Position numbers and translations under genes: made by a program. This document shows, piece by piece, positions 19,367-27,873 of a stretch of DNA of 64,000 nucleotides. Under the pieces are notes generated by a model. It was not told the origin of the DNA, searched no databases, and worked only from the letters and a program-made list of their open reading frames with translations. Numbering within the stretch: position 1 is the first letter of the stretch; each line of letters begins with the position of its first letter. Origin of the DNA: Streptomyces sp. DT2A-34 (GTDB lineage: Bacteria; Actinomycetota; Actinomycetes; Streptomycetales; Streptomycetaceae); contig NZ_JASTWJ010000002.1 in the NCBI RefSeq assembly GCF_030499515.1, positions 90,653-154,652 of the forward strand, in the 5' to 3' direction.

Positions 19367-20251
19367 ATGGACAAGGACGAAATCCGTGATGACCTAGTGA
19401 GTTCGGCTCAGCGTTGGGCCCGGACATCTATCGACGCCTACCTGCAAGAGCCGGCGGACCAGGACTTCGCCGTCCATCACATGGCTGTAGCCGTCGAACA
19501 TCTGGCGAAGGCGTGCCTAGCCTCCATCACCCTCACACTGCTGGCCGACATCAAGCCCTCTCTAGAAGATCTGCTGCTACTGGGCGGCCGAGAGGACAAG
19601 GTGGAGAAAGGGCGTGCGGCTCTCAGAACCGTCAGTGGCGCGGGGGTCGTAATGCGGCTCACGAAGTTGGGAATGGGCGAGGTACCACAGCAACTTGCGG
19701 CCTTGAGGGAGGCGCGTAACGGCGTCACTCACATGGGGTGGGGGAAGTCATCCAACGAGTGCCGGGAACTCCTGGCATCTGGCGTGAAGTACATCGATTC
19801 CTTGTTGCCCGAGCTAGCGAAGGAACCAGACTGGTTCTGGGACAAGTACTACCAGACGTGCAAGAGCCTCGTAGAGGAGACGACGTCCGAGCTGACAGTC
19901 CGCTACTCCGCCAAGATTCAGCGGGCGCAGGAGAACTTCGCGATCAAAACCGACGGCTTGTCCGAAAGTGAGAGGACGGCGGTGATTGCCAGCCTGGCGG
20001 CAGCGCCACTGCCCAGCCGCTGGCTTCTACACGTACCCACGACGTGTCCGGCTTGCGGGAAGCCTGCGTTCATCAGCGGGCGCGACAAGAGCGGGGACTA
20101 TGGGGATATCTGGTTCTTCCCGCGCTACTTCGGGTGTCGGGTCTGCGACCTCACACTGACCGGACCCGAACTGGACCTCGCGGATATGAGAGCTCACTCC
20201 CTGCGCACCGAAGAAGAGGTGGATGACGACTGGGAACCCGACTTCGACTGA
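19367..20251 (+). CDS. HEPN-like domain plus C-terminal zinc ribbon
   Basis: I place the start at the ATG at 19367 (MDKDEIRDDL); the frame is open further upstream but that part looks non-coding. The N-terminal ~125 residues are helical and contain REARNGVTHMGW, an R-N-x3-H motif (Arg 117, His 122) as in HEPN ribonucleases, preceded by a helix AVAVEHLAKACLA typical of the fold. A middle coiled region leads to a zinc ribbon with CPACGKP and CRVCDL about 30 residues apart. HEPN proteins cut RNA or act as toxin halves; the ribbon could bind nucleic acid. It stands alone, with no obvious nucleotidyltransferase partner on its strand. Confidence 0.7.
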   Translation: MDKDEIRDDLVSSAQRWARTSIDAYLQEPADQDFAVHHMAVAVEHLAKACLASITLTLLADIKPSLEDLLLLGGREDKVEKGRAALRTVSGAGVVMRLTKLGMGEVPQQLAALREARNGVTHMGWGKSSNECRELLASGVKYIDSLLPELAKEPDWFWDKYYQTCKSLVEETTSELTVRYSAKIQRAQENFAIKTDGLSESERTAVIASLAAAPLPSRWLLHVPTTCPACGKPAFISGRDKSGDYGDIWFFPRYFGCRVCDLTLTGPELDLADMRAHSLRTEEEVDDDWEPDFD

Positions 20252-20294
20252 TCCAGCGGCGTATCACGTCGTCTGGCGGTGTCGGGTGGAGCAG

Positions 20295-21683
20295 CTACGG
20301 GCAGCTGTCAGGTGTGCGGCCCAGCAGCGTTCGGAAGAAGTCGGTGAGCACGGGGCGGGCGCGCTCGCGGTCGCGCAGTTCGTCATGGCCGAACCGGAAC
20401 ACCTCGTATCCGCGGAACTTCAGGTCGCGGTCACCGGCCATGGTGGCGGCGTACCTTGCGCTGTCGGGTACGGCTCCACCGTCGCGCGTGTAGTGCTGCA
20501 TGCCGTCGACTTCCAGCACCACGCGGCGGTTCCCGGGCAGCAGCATGAGGAAGTCCATGCGGAGGTTCTGCATGGCACGCTCTCCGCGCTCGCGGAGGGT
20601 CTTGGGGTCCCAGTGCACCCATATCTCTGGCAGGAGCGCGGGTACCTCGTGCAGTTGGCCCTTGTAGAGGTTGTGGTAGAGCCAGAAAAGATTCTTCTGG
20701 CCTGCGGACTCACGTGGCAGGGAAGCCTGCATGCGGTCGTAAAGGGTGTGGCGGGCCGTCTCCGTGTCCTCGATGCTGCGGGTTTCCTGCCACCAGGACA
20801 GCAGGTCGCTCCAGAGGAGCCCGTTTTTGCCTACTGGGTGGTTGTAGACCAGGATCTTGTCGGCTTGTTCGGCGATCTCGATGTCGTTGTCGAGGGCGCT
20901 GGTGAAGCGGATGTCGGGCTTTCCCTGGGTGGCGAAGATGAGGTTGCGCGGCCGGCGGGCGGTGCCGCGACCGAGCTGGTGCAGGTGGAACTGAGGGTAT
21001 CCGTCCGTCTCCCCTTCTTGACGGAGCTGTGCGCCGACCGGCTGCAGATGGCGGTTGGCCAGTTCGACGAAGCGGCGCTGTGCCTGCTCGTCAGGAAGAA
21101 CCTCTGGCGCGGCCAGGCCCTCGAGGAAGCGGCCGAATCGAGGATGTGGGGCTTCGAAGGCTCTGAGCTGCTCGAAGAGGTCCTCGGTCGACCAGTCGTC
21201 TGGAAACCTGATCACGTGGCGCTGGATGTCGGAGCGCAGGGTGCCAAGGTGGGGCCCCCACACGTTGAACTCGTCCTCACCGAGATCCCACAGGTTGCCC
21301 AGCAGGGTCAGAAATCGGTCCGGATACGTGAGGTGATCGGAGAGGTCGAGTTCCTTGGCCAACTCTCGCCGCGTACGGCCGGGAATCTCCACGTAGTCGC
21401 CACCGAGCCACACAACGTCCTGCAGTTCCATCTGCTCGGGAGCGAGAAGCGGCTCGCTGTCGAGAACTGCCTGAGCCACATGAGGCAGTCGGTCGTCCGG
21501 GCAGGCCCCCAGGCTCGCGGTCAAGCGCTCGTGTTTGCTCGCTTGGTCTTTGGGAGGAGGTGAGGGCAGGCCCAGTCGCTCGCACAGCGCTGGCAGATCC
21601 TCATGCCCATATCGCTGGTACAGCGTGATGCACACGCCTTCGATAAGGCTCCGCAACCGCTGAAGGTCCATCTGCTCAGCCAT
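20295..21683 (-). CDS. DUF559/Vsr-like endonuclease with AbiJ-like N-terminus
   Basis: The start is taken as the ATG at 21683 (MAEQMDLQRLRSLIEGV), although the frame stays open further upstream. The C-terminal ~100 residues hold MDFLMLLPGNRRVVLEVDGM then QHY, the E-x-D-G-x-Q-H pattern of the DUF559/very-short-patch-repair endonuclease fold, followed by KFRGYEVFRFGHDEL. The N-terminal 200 residues (RLRSLIEGVCITLYQRYG, IPGRTRRELAKELD) resemble the N-terminal domain seen in AbiJ-type abortive infection proteins; that match is from memory and tentative. A phage-defence nuclease is the most economical reading. It converges with the HEPN gene, 43 bases away. Confidence 0.65.
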   Translation of the reverse strand: MAEQMDLQRLRSLIEGVCITLYQRYGHEDLPALCERLGLPSPPPKDQASKHERLTASLGACPDDRLPHVAQAVLDSEPLLAPEQMELQDVVWLGGDYVEIPGRTRRELAKELDLSDHLTYPDRFLTLLGNLWDLGEDEFNVWGPHLGTLRSDIQRHVIRFPDDWSTEDLFEQLRAFEAPHPRFGRFLEGLAAPEVLPDEQAQRRFVELANRHLQPVGAQLRQEGETDGYPQFHLHQLGRGTARRPRNLIFATQGKPDIRFTSALDNDIEIAEQADKILVYNHPVGKNGLLWSDLLSWWQETRSIEDTETARHTLYDRMQASLPRESAGQKNLFWLYHNLYKGQLHEVPALLPEIWVHWDPKTLRERGERAMQNLRMDFLMLLPGNRRVVLEVDGMQHYTRDGGAVPDSARYAATMAGDRDLKFRGYEVFRFGHDELRDRERARPVLTDFFRTLLGRTPDSCP

Positions 21684-21882
21684 CCCACGATGATGAGCCA
21701 GGCCACGCTTCAGATTCCAGACGCGGCCGCACTGGGCCGTCCGCGACTTTTCCTTCGAGGCGAAGGCGGGGGCTTCAGAAGGTACGACGCCGCAGGCTGG
21801 AGGCCCTCTGTCAGTGGGGCCTGGTATCTGGTGTGCTGTCAGATACGCCGTCAGCATGCCGGATCGCCGGGAGATGCGATTC

Positions 21883-23305
21883 ATGCCTTTCACTGCGCTG
21901 CATCCCGAGCTGGGCCTTCTCGACTCGACCCTCACTGGTCTCGGACACGACCTGAAGTGGGGCCAGGTCCACAAGGTCCACCCCCGCGTCCCACTCACCT
22001 GCCCCGACTGCTCCTGGGGCCTCCACCCGAAGGTCTCCCGCTACGGGGTCCGGTTCTTCTGCCACGACCGCAACCGACCGGAGTCGTGTGAACTGCTGAA
22101 CGAGTCGTGGGAGCACCACATGCTCAAGCTGGAGATGGCGGGCGCGATCCGGGCCGCCGGGTGGTTCGCGGCCCTGGAGGTGCCAGCCGAGGACGGGTCA
22201 TGGCGGGCGGACGTCATGGCCTCGTCCGCGGACGGGAGCCGACGCATGGCCTGGGAGGCGCAGCTGTCGCCGATCACTGTGGACGACATCGCCACCCGCA
22301 CTGACCGGTACGCCGAAGAGGGGATCCGGGTGTGCTGGGTGCACCCGGGCGCGCGGCCGCCGCAGTGGATCAGCGCAGTGCCGGCCGTCCGGGTCAGGGC
22401 TCCGCAGGAGCGGGATCAACCGTGGGTGGTGGACGACGGGCTTGCCGGGTTCGTGTACCGGAGCGGGCGGTGGGAGTTCCAGGAGGAGCCGCTCGAGCGG
22501 TTCGTGCGCTGGGCGCTGGAAGAGCAGCTCGTTCCCGTCGGGGTGCTACCTCGATACCGGCGGGTGTACCGGGTGGTCGACGGTGAGCAGCGGCGGTTCC
22601 GCCGTGATCAGTGGTGGACATCGCGGAGGTCGATCGCCGATCAGGATAAGCACGAGGCCATGCGGCAACGGCAGGAGGCCGCGCGGGCGGAACGGGAGGC
22701 GCGGCAGAAGGAGCAGGAAGAGGCTGCGGAGCGGCGGCGCCAGGAGCTGGAGGAGCAGGAACGTGCGCGGAAGGCCGAGGAGGCCGAACGCCGACGCCTT
22801 CAGCGGGAGGAGGAAGCCCGCGTGCGCTTGGAGGAGGCGCAGCGCCGATGGGCAAGAGGAGGACGCGCGCCGGGAGCGGGAGCGGGTGGAACGCGAGGCG
22901 CGTCTTGCCCGGGAGCAAGCCGAGCGTGAAGAGCAGGAGCGCCAGGACCTGGCGACGGCGCGAGCGTGGTGGTGTCGGCTGTCGCCGCAGCAGCAGACCG
23001 AGCTGTTCGCCGCCGTCGCCGAGTACGCCTGGCGCGAGTCGAGTGTTCGAGTGGAACTCCCGGAGAAGCCGATGATGTGGCCCCAGTACGCCCGCGGTGT
23101 CCCCATTCATGTGGCCGACAAGCGGCGGACACTGTACGGAATCGTGCGGCCCTGCCCCGGCCTGGTCGCCGCCTGCCCCACGCTCGCGGAGGAGCTGGTC
23201 TTGGTCCGCAGCGCCCACGAGGCGCGCGAACTCGCCGCCGTCCTGCCCCAGAGCCGGATCGTCCACCTCGACCTGCCCGAGCACGAACAACTCACCATGT
23301 GCTGA
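21883..23305 (+). pseudogene. CoiA-like competence/nuclease family gene, frameshifted in its coiled coil
   Basis: The first part (MPFTALHPELGLLDS) carries the CoiA-family layout: a CPDC...FFCHD zinc-binding segment, NESWEHHMLKLEMAGAIRAA, then DVMASSADGSRRMAWEAQLS and an ARTDRYAEEGIRVCWV segment, the PD-(D/E)XK-like core with E-x-Q. From about 22640 it is a long charged coiled coil. At about 22850 the coherent sequence jumps by one base: frame 1 ends at 22929 while the continuing coil and the C-terminal domain (WWCRLSPQQQTELFAAVAEYA, then VADKRRTLYGIVRPCPGL) run in frame 2 to the stop at 23305. The whole would be about 470 residues. Either a real mutation in repetitive sequence or a sequencing error. 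Confidence 0.7.
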
Positions 23306-23422
23306 AGCGGCGGGCTGGCAGCACTTCCACGGCAGCAGCATCGCCACCGCGCGGGCCTGCCTCTCCTCCCTCGGCGCTGGGCCTTGCCGGGCGGCCCCAG
23401 GCGGGTCCGCCCGGCAAGGCCC

Positions 23423-23707
23423 TCAGGTCAGGGCAGCGTGGCCGGCCTCAGTGGCCTCCATCAGGTCTGGCCGCTCTCCGTTCGCCGGGTGGACAATCCG
23501 GATGAGACCGCCGTCGTGCAGGTCGATCATCGCTTTGTAGAGCCCGAACTGCTTTTCCTGCCATGCCACACGCCGAGGGTCTTCCTCTGTGGCGCTTCGT
23601 TCGAAGTTCGCCGGGTGGATGGTGTGAAAGAAGTCGGAGGCAGCCACGGGCTCTGGTGACTGGGCGATCAGACGGAGGAGCTCATACTCGTCGGCGTTCA
23701 GCGTCAT
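23423..23707 (-). CDS. Small winged-helix-like hypothetical protein (94 aa)
   Basis: It starts MTLNADEYELLRLIAQSPEP and ends with KAMIDLHDGGLIRIVHPANG and EATEAGHAAL. The order, a helix with LRLIAQ followed much later by a LxDGGLIR wing and a TxAG ending, is typical of winged-helix proteins whose last strand precedes TEAG. Its target is unknown. It is a single gene converging with the broken CoiA-like gene. Confidence 0.6.
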   Translation of the reverse strand: MTLNADEYELLRLIAQSPEPVAASDFFHTIHPANFERSATEEDPRRVAWQEKQFGLYKAMIDLHDGGLIRIVHPANGERPDLMEATEAGHAALT

Positions 23708-23867
23708 GACGGCAGCGTAGAGGCCGGGCTAGACAGCGTTGACGGATCCCGGCCCAGGTGTCGATAGACGTGGCGAAGGACGGCAGCCCGGCCGGTCGGG
23801 CCCCGTGACCCTTCTCGGTCGGGTGAAGCCCGCCGCGTCCCAGAACCTTCGGGCTCGCTGACGCGTA

Positions 23868-24131
23868 GTGCCAGGCATGAGGCAGATCAATGACGCGCAT
23901 GTGGCAAGGCCGGGTCTGGCCGTGGTGGAAGTCGCGGCCGCCGATGATGAGACCGCGCTTGCGGTCCAGGAGTTGCTCGCCGCCCGCTGGGGAATCGCGC
24001 CGGCGGACCGTACGACCCGCGAGCCTGATGAACCCGGCGTACGGCTGCGCTGCTTCCTGGATCTGCGCCAGGAACCCGAACCCGAAGCGGAGCACCAGGC
24101 GGAGGGCGAGCCTGCCCCGGTGGCCGTCTGA
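23868..24131 (+). CDS. DUF6207-family protein
   Basis: About 87 residues from GTG 23868, or from ATG 23877. The sequence MRQINDAHVARPGLAVVEVA, then DDETALAVQELLAARW, GVRLRCFLDLRQ, matches the small streptomycete family annotated as DUF6207. The function is unknown. Members are common beside mobile and defence genes in Streptomyces. No membrane segment or catalytic motif is visible. Confidence 0.7.
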   Translation: MPGMRQINDAHVARPGLAVVEVAAADDETALAVQELLAARWGIAPADRTTREPDEPGVRLRCFLDLRQEPEPEAEHQAEGEPAPVAV

Positions 24132-24262
24132 CCTGCCGTGGACGCCGTCAGCGGCAGCATGGTCGGGAGTTCCCCTCGCGCCCGACCACGAGCCTGACCA
24201 AGACCGGTCCGGCCATGGCAAGTCACCGGGCGGCCGATGACCTGTGGGGAAGGCATGGCGCG

Positions 24263-24505
24263 GTGACGTGGACACTGCCGGAGCCGATGCTGGCCACCCC
24301 CGTGCCTGATCCTGCTCTGCGGCCGGGGTGGAACACCGCTCACCACTGCATCCACCACACCACCGGGGTGTGCGGGTGGATGCACCACAAGAAGCCCGCG
24401 GACAAGTACGAGACCGCGAAGTGCAGGGACGCTTCCCTGTCGTACTCGCGGCACTCACAGGGCACCTGCTCCCACCATCACGGCGTCCGCTACTGGTTCA
24501 AGTAG
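24263..24505 (+). CDS. Chimeric ORF: DNA-ligase N-terminal scrap joined to a DUF3761-like tail
   Basis: From a GTG at 24263 with GGGGAAGG upstream, the first 18 codons read VTWTLPEPMLATPVPDPALR, which closely resembles the start of streptomycete ATP-dependent DNA ligases just before the catalytic KWDG motif. That motif never appears. The reading frame instead runs into histidine/cysteine-rich sequence ending DASLSYSRHSQGTCSHHHGV, which matches the DUF3761 C-terminal pattern (YSxxRxGTCSHHGGV). DUF3761 proteins are normally small and secreted, and no signal peptide is present here. The ORF looks like the product of a deletion fusing two genes; whether it is expressed is unknown. Confidence 0.5.
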   Translation: MTWTLPEPMLATPVPDPALRPGWNTAHHCIHHTTGVCGWMHHKKPADKYETAKCRDASLSYSRHSQGTCSHHHGVRYWFK

Positions 24506-24622
24506 ACCGCTCCGACTCTCCCCGTGTTTCTCAATACGCCCCGTTTCCGCAGTTCAACCCCGATTGTCAGACCCTCCCCGTAGCGTTGTGCGTCCTACTC
24601 GTGGCGGCTGCGGGGAGCATCA

Positions 24623-25845
24623 ATGGACGACGACCTTCAGATCGACAGCGACGAAGACCTCTTCCGCAACCCCGTCTACTATGAACCGGCCGGCCGCAAC
24701 CTCGACCTGGACCGCCCCGACCTCGGCGTCCCGCAAGGCCAAGACCTCCTGAACGTGCTGCTGCGCATGCGAGGACGTGTCCCCGTCGAAAAGCGCGGAC
24801 TCATCTGCCCCGACTGCCGGGACCTCCGCGGTCGGCGCGTCCCCATGTACCTCGTCCAGCGTGACGGCGTATGGCTCGCCTCCCACTACCGGAAACCCGG
24901 GGAGAAGCCCATCAGTCACGAGTCCGACGAGCACCTCGCCCGCAAGGAACGTGTCGCGAAGGACTCCGAAGATCACGGCTTCCACGCCGACATCGAGTCG
25001 CAGACCGCCGACGGGCACGCGCGCCTCGATGTACGGATCAACGGCGCCAACGGCATCGTCTAGGCTACGAGCCTCAGCTGAGCGCTCAGACAGCCCGCGG
25101 AATGCGTGCACGGGAGGTGTTCCGGCGCCGCGGCGGTATTCAGTCGGTCTGGGACTTCGCCGACCCCGACCACGCTGGCATCGGCACCGTCCCATACGTG
25201 CGCACGCCCAACCTGCCGGCCTCCGTGATCCGCGTGCAGAAGAACCCCATCGCGGTCCAGGATGGCAACTTCGTCCTGGAGGAGGGCCAGTGCAGCCAAA
25301 ACGGCGCGCTCACCCGGTGCCCAGAGAAGCCCTACGACCCGGAGAACCCCACCGACGCCGGGTACTGCGGGGGCTGGCACCGCGTCCTCATGCCCGCCCA
25401 TCAGTCGAGCACTTTCACAGGGGAAGGCGGCCTGACCCTTACCCGGTTCATCGTGGAGGCTGCAGCCGGTGAGCGGGTCCCGTTCCAGCGGAGCGGCCAC
25501 CACGGTTGGCTCCCCGCCCGGCAGTGGCAGCAGTACCTCGAGGCGAACGGGCCCGCCCTGGACGACGGGGAACGCCAGCCATCCGTACGACAGGGGGACC
25601 GGCGCGACAGGTGCACCGAGGACCGTCCGGCTGCGGAGGTGCGGGCTGAACCGAAGCATCCACGTGGCAGCCGCGCGATCGTCCTTGAGTCCCGCCCCCG
25701 AGAAACCGAGACGGCCAGGGTTCCGGTCGACGCGTCGGGTCAAACGATCCCGCTCTGCCGCTTCGGCTGCGGTCAGCCCGCAAGCCTTCAAGGACCCGAA
25801 GGGCTGCCCGAACACTTCTCGTGCCGCAGGAAGCATGAGGCGTGA
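24623..25845 (+). pseudogene. Second CoiA-like gene, split by a one-base frameshift
   Basis: The first frame (MDDDLQIDSDEDLFRNPVYY) holds a CPDC motif, then SHYRKPGEKPISHESDEHLA and RLDVRINGANGIV, and stops at 25063. Removing a one-base difference at about 25055 joins it to the next frame, LGYEPQLSAQTARGMRAREV then GGIQSVWDFADPDHAGIG. That places the E-x-Q and following helix of the CoiA nuclease core directly after the first piece, as expected. The C-terminal end adds a CRFGCGQPAS zinc-like segment. Full length would be about 407 residues. It is a different subfamily from the CoiA-like gene at 21883. Confidence 0.65.
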
Positions 25846-25916
25846 ATAGATCTCTGGCGGGCGATTGGCCGTGCCGGATGATGGCCGCGGTGGCCAGCTA
25901 GCGTCAGGCTGCATTG

Positions 25917-25985
25917 TCGGTGGTTGGGGGCGGTGGGGGCTCCACCAGATTCTCTGGTGGAGCCCCCACCGCCCCCAACCACCGA
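25917..25985. repeat. Perfect 33-bp inverted repeat with a 3-base loop
   Basis: The left arm 25917-25949 (begins TCGGTGGTTGGGGGCGG) is the exact reverse complement of 25953-25985; the loop is TTC. The transcript would form one uninterrupted 33-bp hairpin. It lies 71 bases after the broken CoiA-like gene. There is no T-run after it, so it may be a U-less terminator, as used in Streptomyces, or the palindromic relic of a mobile element. Confidence 0.85.
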
Positions 25986-26396
25986 GCAGGTCTGCTGGAA
26001 CAGTCCCTGCTTTGTTCCCCTGAGTGTCGAGTGGCGATGGCCGGGGGAGCCGTGCGGTCAAAGCACCGCAACGCCTTGACGACGAGTATGTCGGGGGCCG
26101 GAACGGATGGACAGCGGCGACCGGACACATTTGGTTCTGTCTCGTGCCGCCGTGGTGGCTTGTCCGGGCCCTTGTAGCCGCTGAGCTGTGTGTTTCATGA
26201 GGCGGCGGGGTGTTTCACCGCCGCCGATTCAAGTGTTTTGCCCGGACAGAATGAAACGGTGGGCTGTGCCCGTTGGACTTACCCCCTACGCGCCCGGAAC
26301 GATGACAGGCAGTCGCTCAACTCCACTGGGCTGGAAACCAGTTGGAGTACGTACAGGGCGGCTTGTCGAGTGGCGAACCGGTAGTGGAGTCCATCT
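25986..26396 (+). other. Gap without a gene
   Basis: Nothing recognisable between the large palindrome and the small membrane protein gene. A promoter for the two-gene operon that follows is expected here, but no convincing -10/-35 pair stands out. Confidence 0.35.
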
Positions 26397-26630
26397 ATGC
26401 CCAAAGCAAGAGAGGCCGCCAACAGCGCGGCGCGTCCCCCTCGTTCCGAATCGACTGCCGTACCCACGGCAGCAGCTCTCCTCGTGATGACCGTGCTCCT
26501 GATTGTTGCCGGTCTCGTCTGGTCCGGCATGCCTTTGGAAAGCGTCGTCACGGTGGTGACGGTGGGCGCTGGCCTGGGCCTCTGGGTCGTACGGGAGCTG
26601 ATCGCCGCGTCTCGATCGGGCCGCCGCTGA
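26397..26630 (+). CDS. Small membrane protein (77 aa), coupled to the HTH gene
   Basis: It starts MPKAREAANSAARPPRSEST, a basic, disordered N-terminus, followed by two hydrophobic stretches (TAAALLVMTVLLIVAGLVW and VVTVVTVGAGLGLWVV) and a basic tail. It is therefore probably a two-pass inner-membrane protein. Its TGA overlaps the ATG of the next gene (TGATG), so the two are translationally coupled. This pair, a short two-helix membrane protein and a cytosolic HTH protein, recurs in Streptomyces; the role is unknown. Confidence 0.6.
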   Translation: MPKAREAANSAARPPRSESTAVPTAAALLVMTVLLIVAGLVWSGMPLESVVTVVTVGAGLGLWVVRELIAASRSGRR

Positions 26631-27706
26631 TGGGAACCGCGGCGTTCGAGGATGGGCCCCAGATGCCGCCTTCCCTGGTTCAGCGAGCTCTTCGCAAGAA
26701 GTCCTCTGGCACCGGACAGGTGGAGGCCTACGCCGCGCTGGGAGCTCACCTGAAGCAGCAGCGGCAGCTGGCCCGCCTGTCCCTGCGTGCAGTGGCGGCG
26801 CGGCTCGAGGGCCGGCCGGGATGTTCGGCGGCCTCACTGTGCCGGGCAGAGCGGGGCCGCAGTTCTGTCCGCTGGGAGACCGTGGCGGGTTTCCTGACGG
26901 CGTGTGGTGCGGATGTACGGCCCGCCAGGAAGTTGTGGTTCGAGGCCTCGCTGGCCACGAAGAAGCAGCCCCGTCCTGCAAGGGGAGCCAACCATGTCAC
27001 GCGTCCGGGATTGGACCCGCAGCTCATCGGGACCCCAGCGGCGCTGATCGAGGCCATGCGGCTGCTGCGCATTAACCGGGGCAGCCCTACTTTGCGGACA
27101 CTCGAGCGGCGGGCGCGGCGTGAGCTGGGTTGCCGGCTAGCGCGCAGCACGCTTTCGGACGTCCTGCGTGGCAGCCATCTGCCCTCGGAGGCTTTCTTCC
27201 GGACGTATCTCCTGGCGCTGGGACTCAGCCCGTTGGAGGCTCAGCCGTGGCTGTCCGCGTGGTCACGGGTGCACATGACGAGCAGAGGGACTGACCGGGC
27301 AACGTACGCGCCCGCGGCTGCAGATCTGTTGCACCTGGCCCGTCAGGGGATACGGAAGGCTCGGACAGGCACGCCCAATGAATGTTTCGCCGAAGCGCAT
27401 CTTGCGGCGTTGCGTACGGCCGCAGCCGTCTTGGCGACACGAGGCCGTCCCGAGTCGACACGCAAGCGGGGGCGCATTCGCAGCGCCTGGGAAGTCCTGC
27501 CAGAGATCGCTCCAGAACTCAGTTCCTGGGCCGAGCATTTCGGAGCACAGGCCACGCAAAGGGCTCGCGCTGAGGCAGGCATCACAGGAGCGGCGTCGCC
27601 ACGGGATGCGCAGGAAATGGCGAGAGACGCCGATATGTTCCTTCGCTTGGTGGAACGCATGCTGTTGCTCCCCACCAGAGCGAATCTCGCCGACCGGGCA
27701 GCCTGA
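26630..27706 (+). CDS. XRE-type helix-turn-helix protein (358 aa)
   Basis: The start ATG at 26630 overlaps the preceding stop. Residues ~30-85 form a helix-turn-helix (AALGAHLKQQRQLARLSLRAV, then RPGCSAASLCRAERG and SVRWETVAGFL), and a second similar helical segment follows at ~150-205 (LRTLERRARRELGCRLARST then LSDVLRGSHLPSEAFFRTYL). The C-terminal 130 residues are helical without a known domain. It is probably a DNA-binding regulator or signalling adaptor acting with the membrane protein encoded just upstream. Confidence 0.7.
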   Translation: MGTAAFEDGPQMPPSLVQRALRKKSSGTGQVEAYAALGAHLKQQRQLARLSLRAVAARLEGRPGCSAASLCRAERGRSSVRWETVAGFLTACGADVRPARKLWFEASLATKKQPRPARGANHVTRPGLDPQLIGTPAALIEAMRLLRINRGSPTLRTLERRARRELGCRLARSTLSDVLRGSHLPSEAFFRTYLLALGLSPLEAQPWLSAWSRVHMTSRGTDRATYAPAAADLLHLARQGIRKARTGTPNECFAEAHLAALRTAAAVLATRGRPESTRKRGRIRSAWEVLPEIAPELSSWAEHFGAQATQRARAEAGITGAASPRDAQEMARDADMFLRLVERMLLLPTRANLADRAA

Positions 27707-27750
27707 TCTACCTGCATCGCGCGCGGCCCCGCCGTCGCGCGCGAGGGCGA

Positions 27751-27785
27751 GCCGCGCGGCGCCCAATCCCCCCACGCCGCGCGGC
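27751..27785. terminator. GC-rich hairpin between convergent genes
   Basis: Arms GCCGCGCGGCG (27751-27761) and CGCCGCGCGGC (27775-27785) pair perfectly around a 13-base loop. It lies between the ends of the HTH gene and the convergent kinase-like gene, where a bidirectional terminator is expected. There is no U-tract. Confidence 0.4.
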
Positions 27786-27873
27786 CGATCTGCCCCGCCC
27801 CACCCCGCTTCTTCCTGCTGGGGCGCGTAGAGGGGATGTCGGGCTGGCAACAAGCTCCGACCGGCCCTTGCCG

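Noticed and set aside
24623..25063. Stand-alone 146-residue protein
   Set aside because: Its sequence continues logically in the next frame with the rest of the CoiA-like nuclease core, so it is better described as the 5' part of a broken gene.
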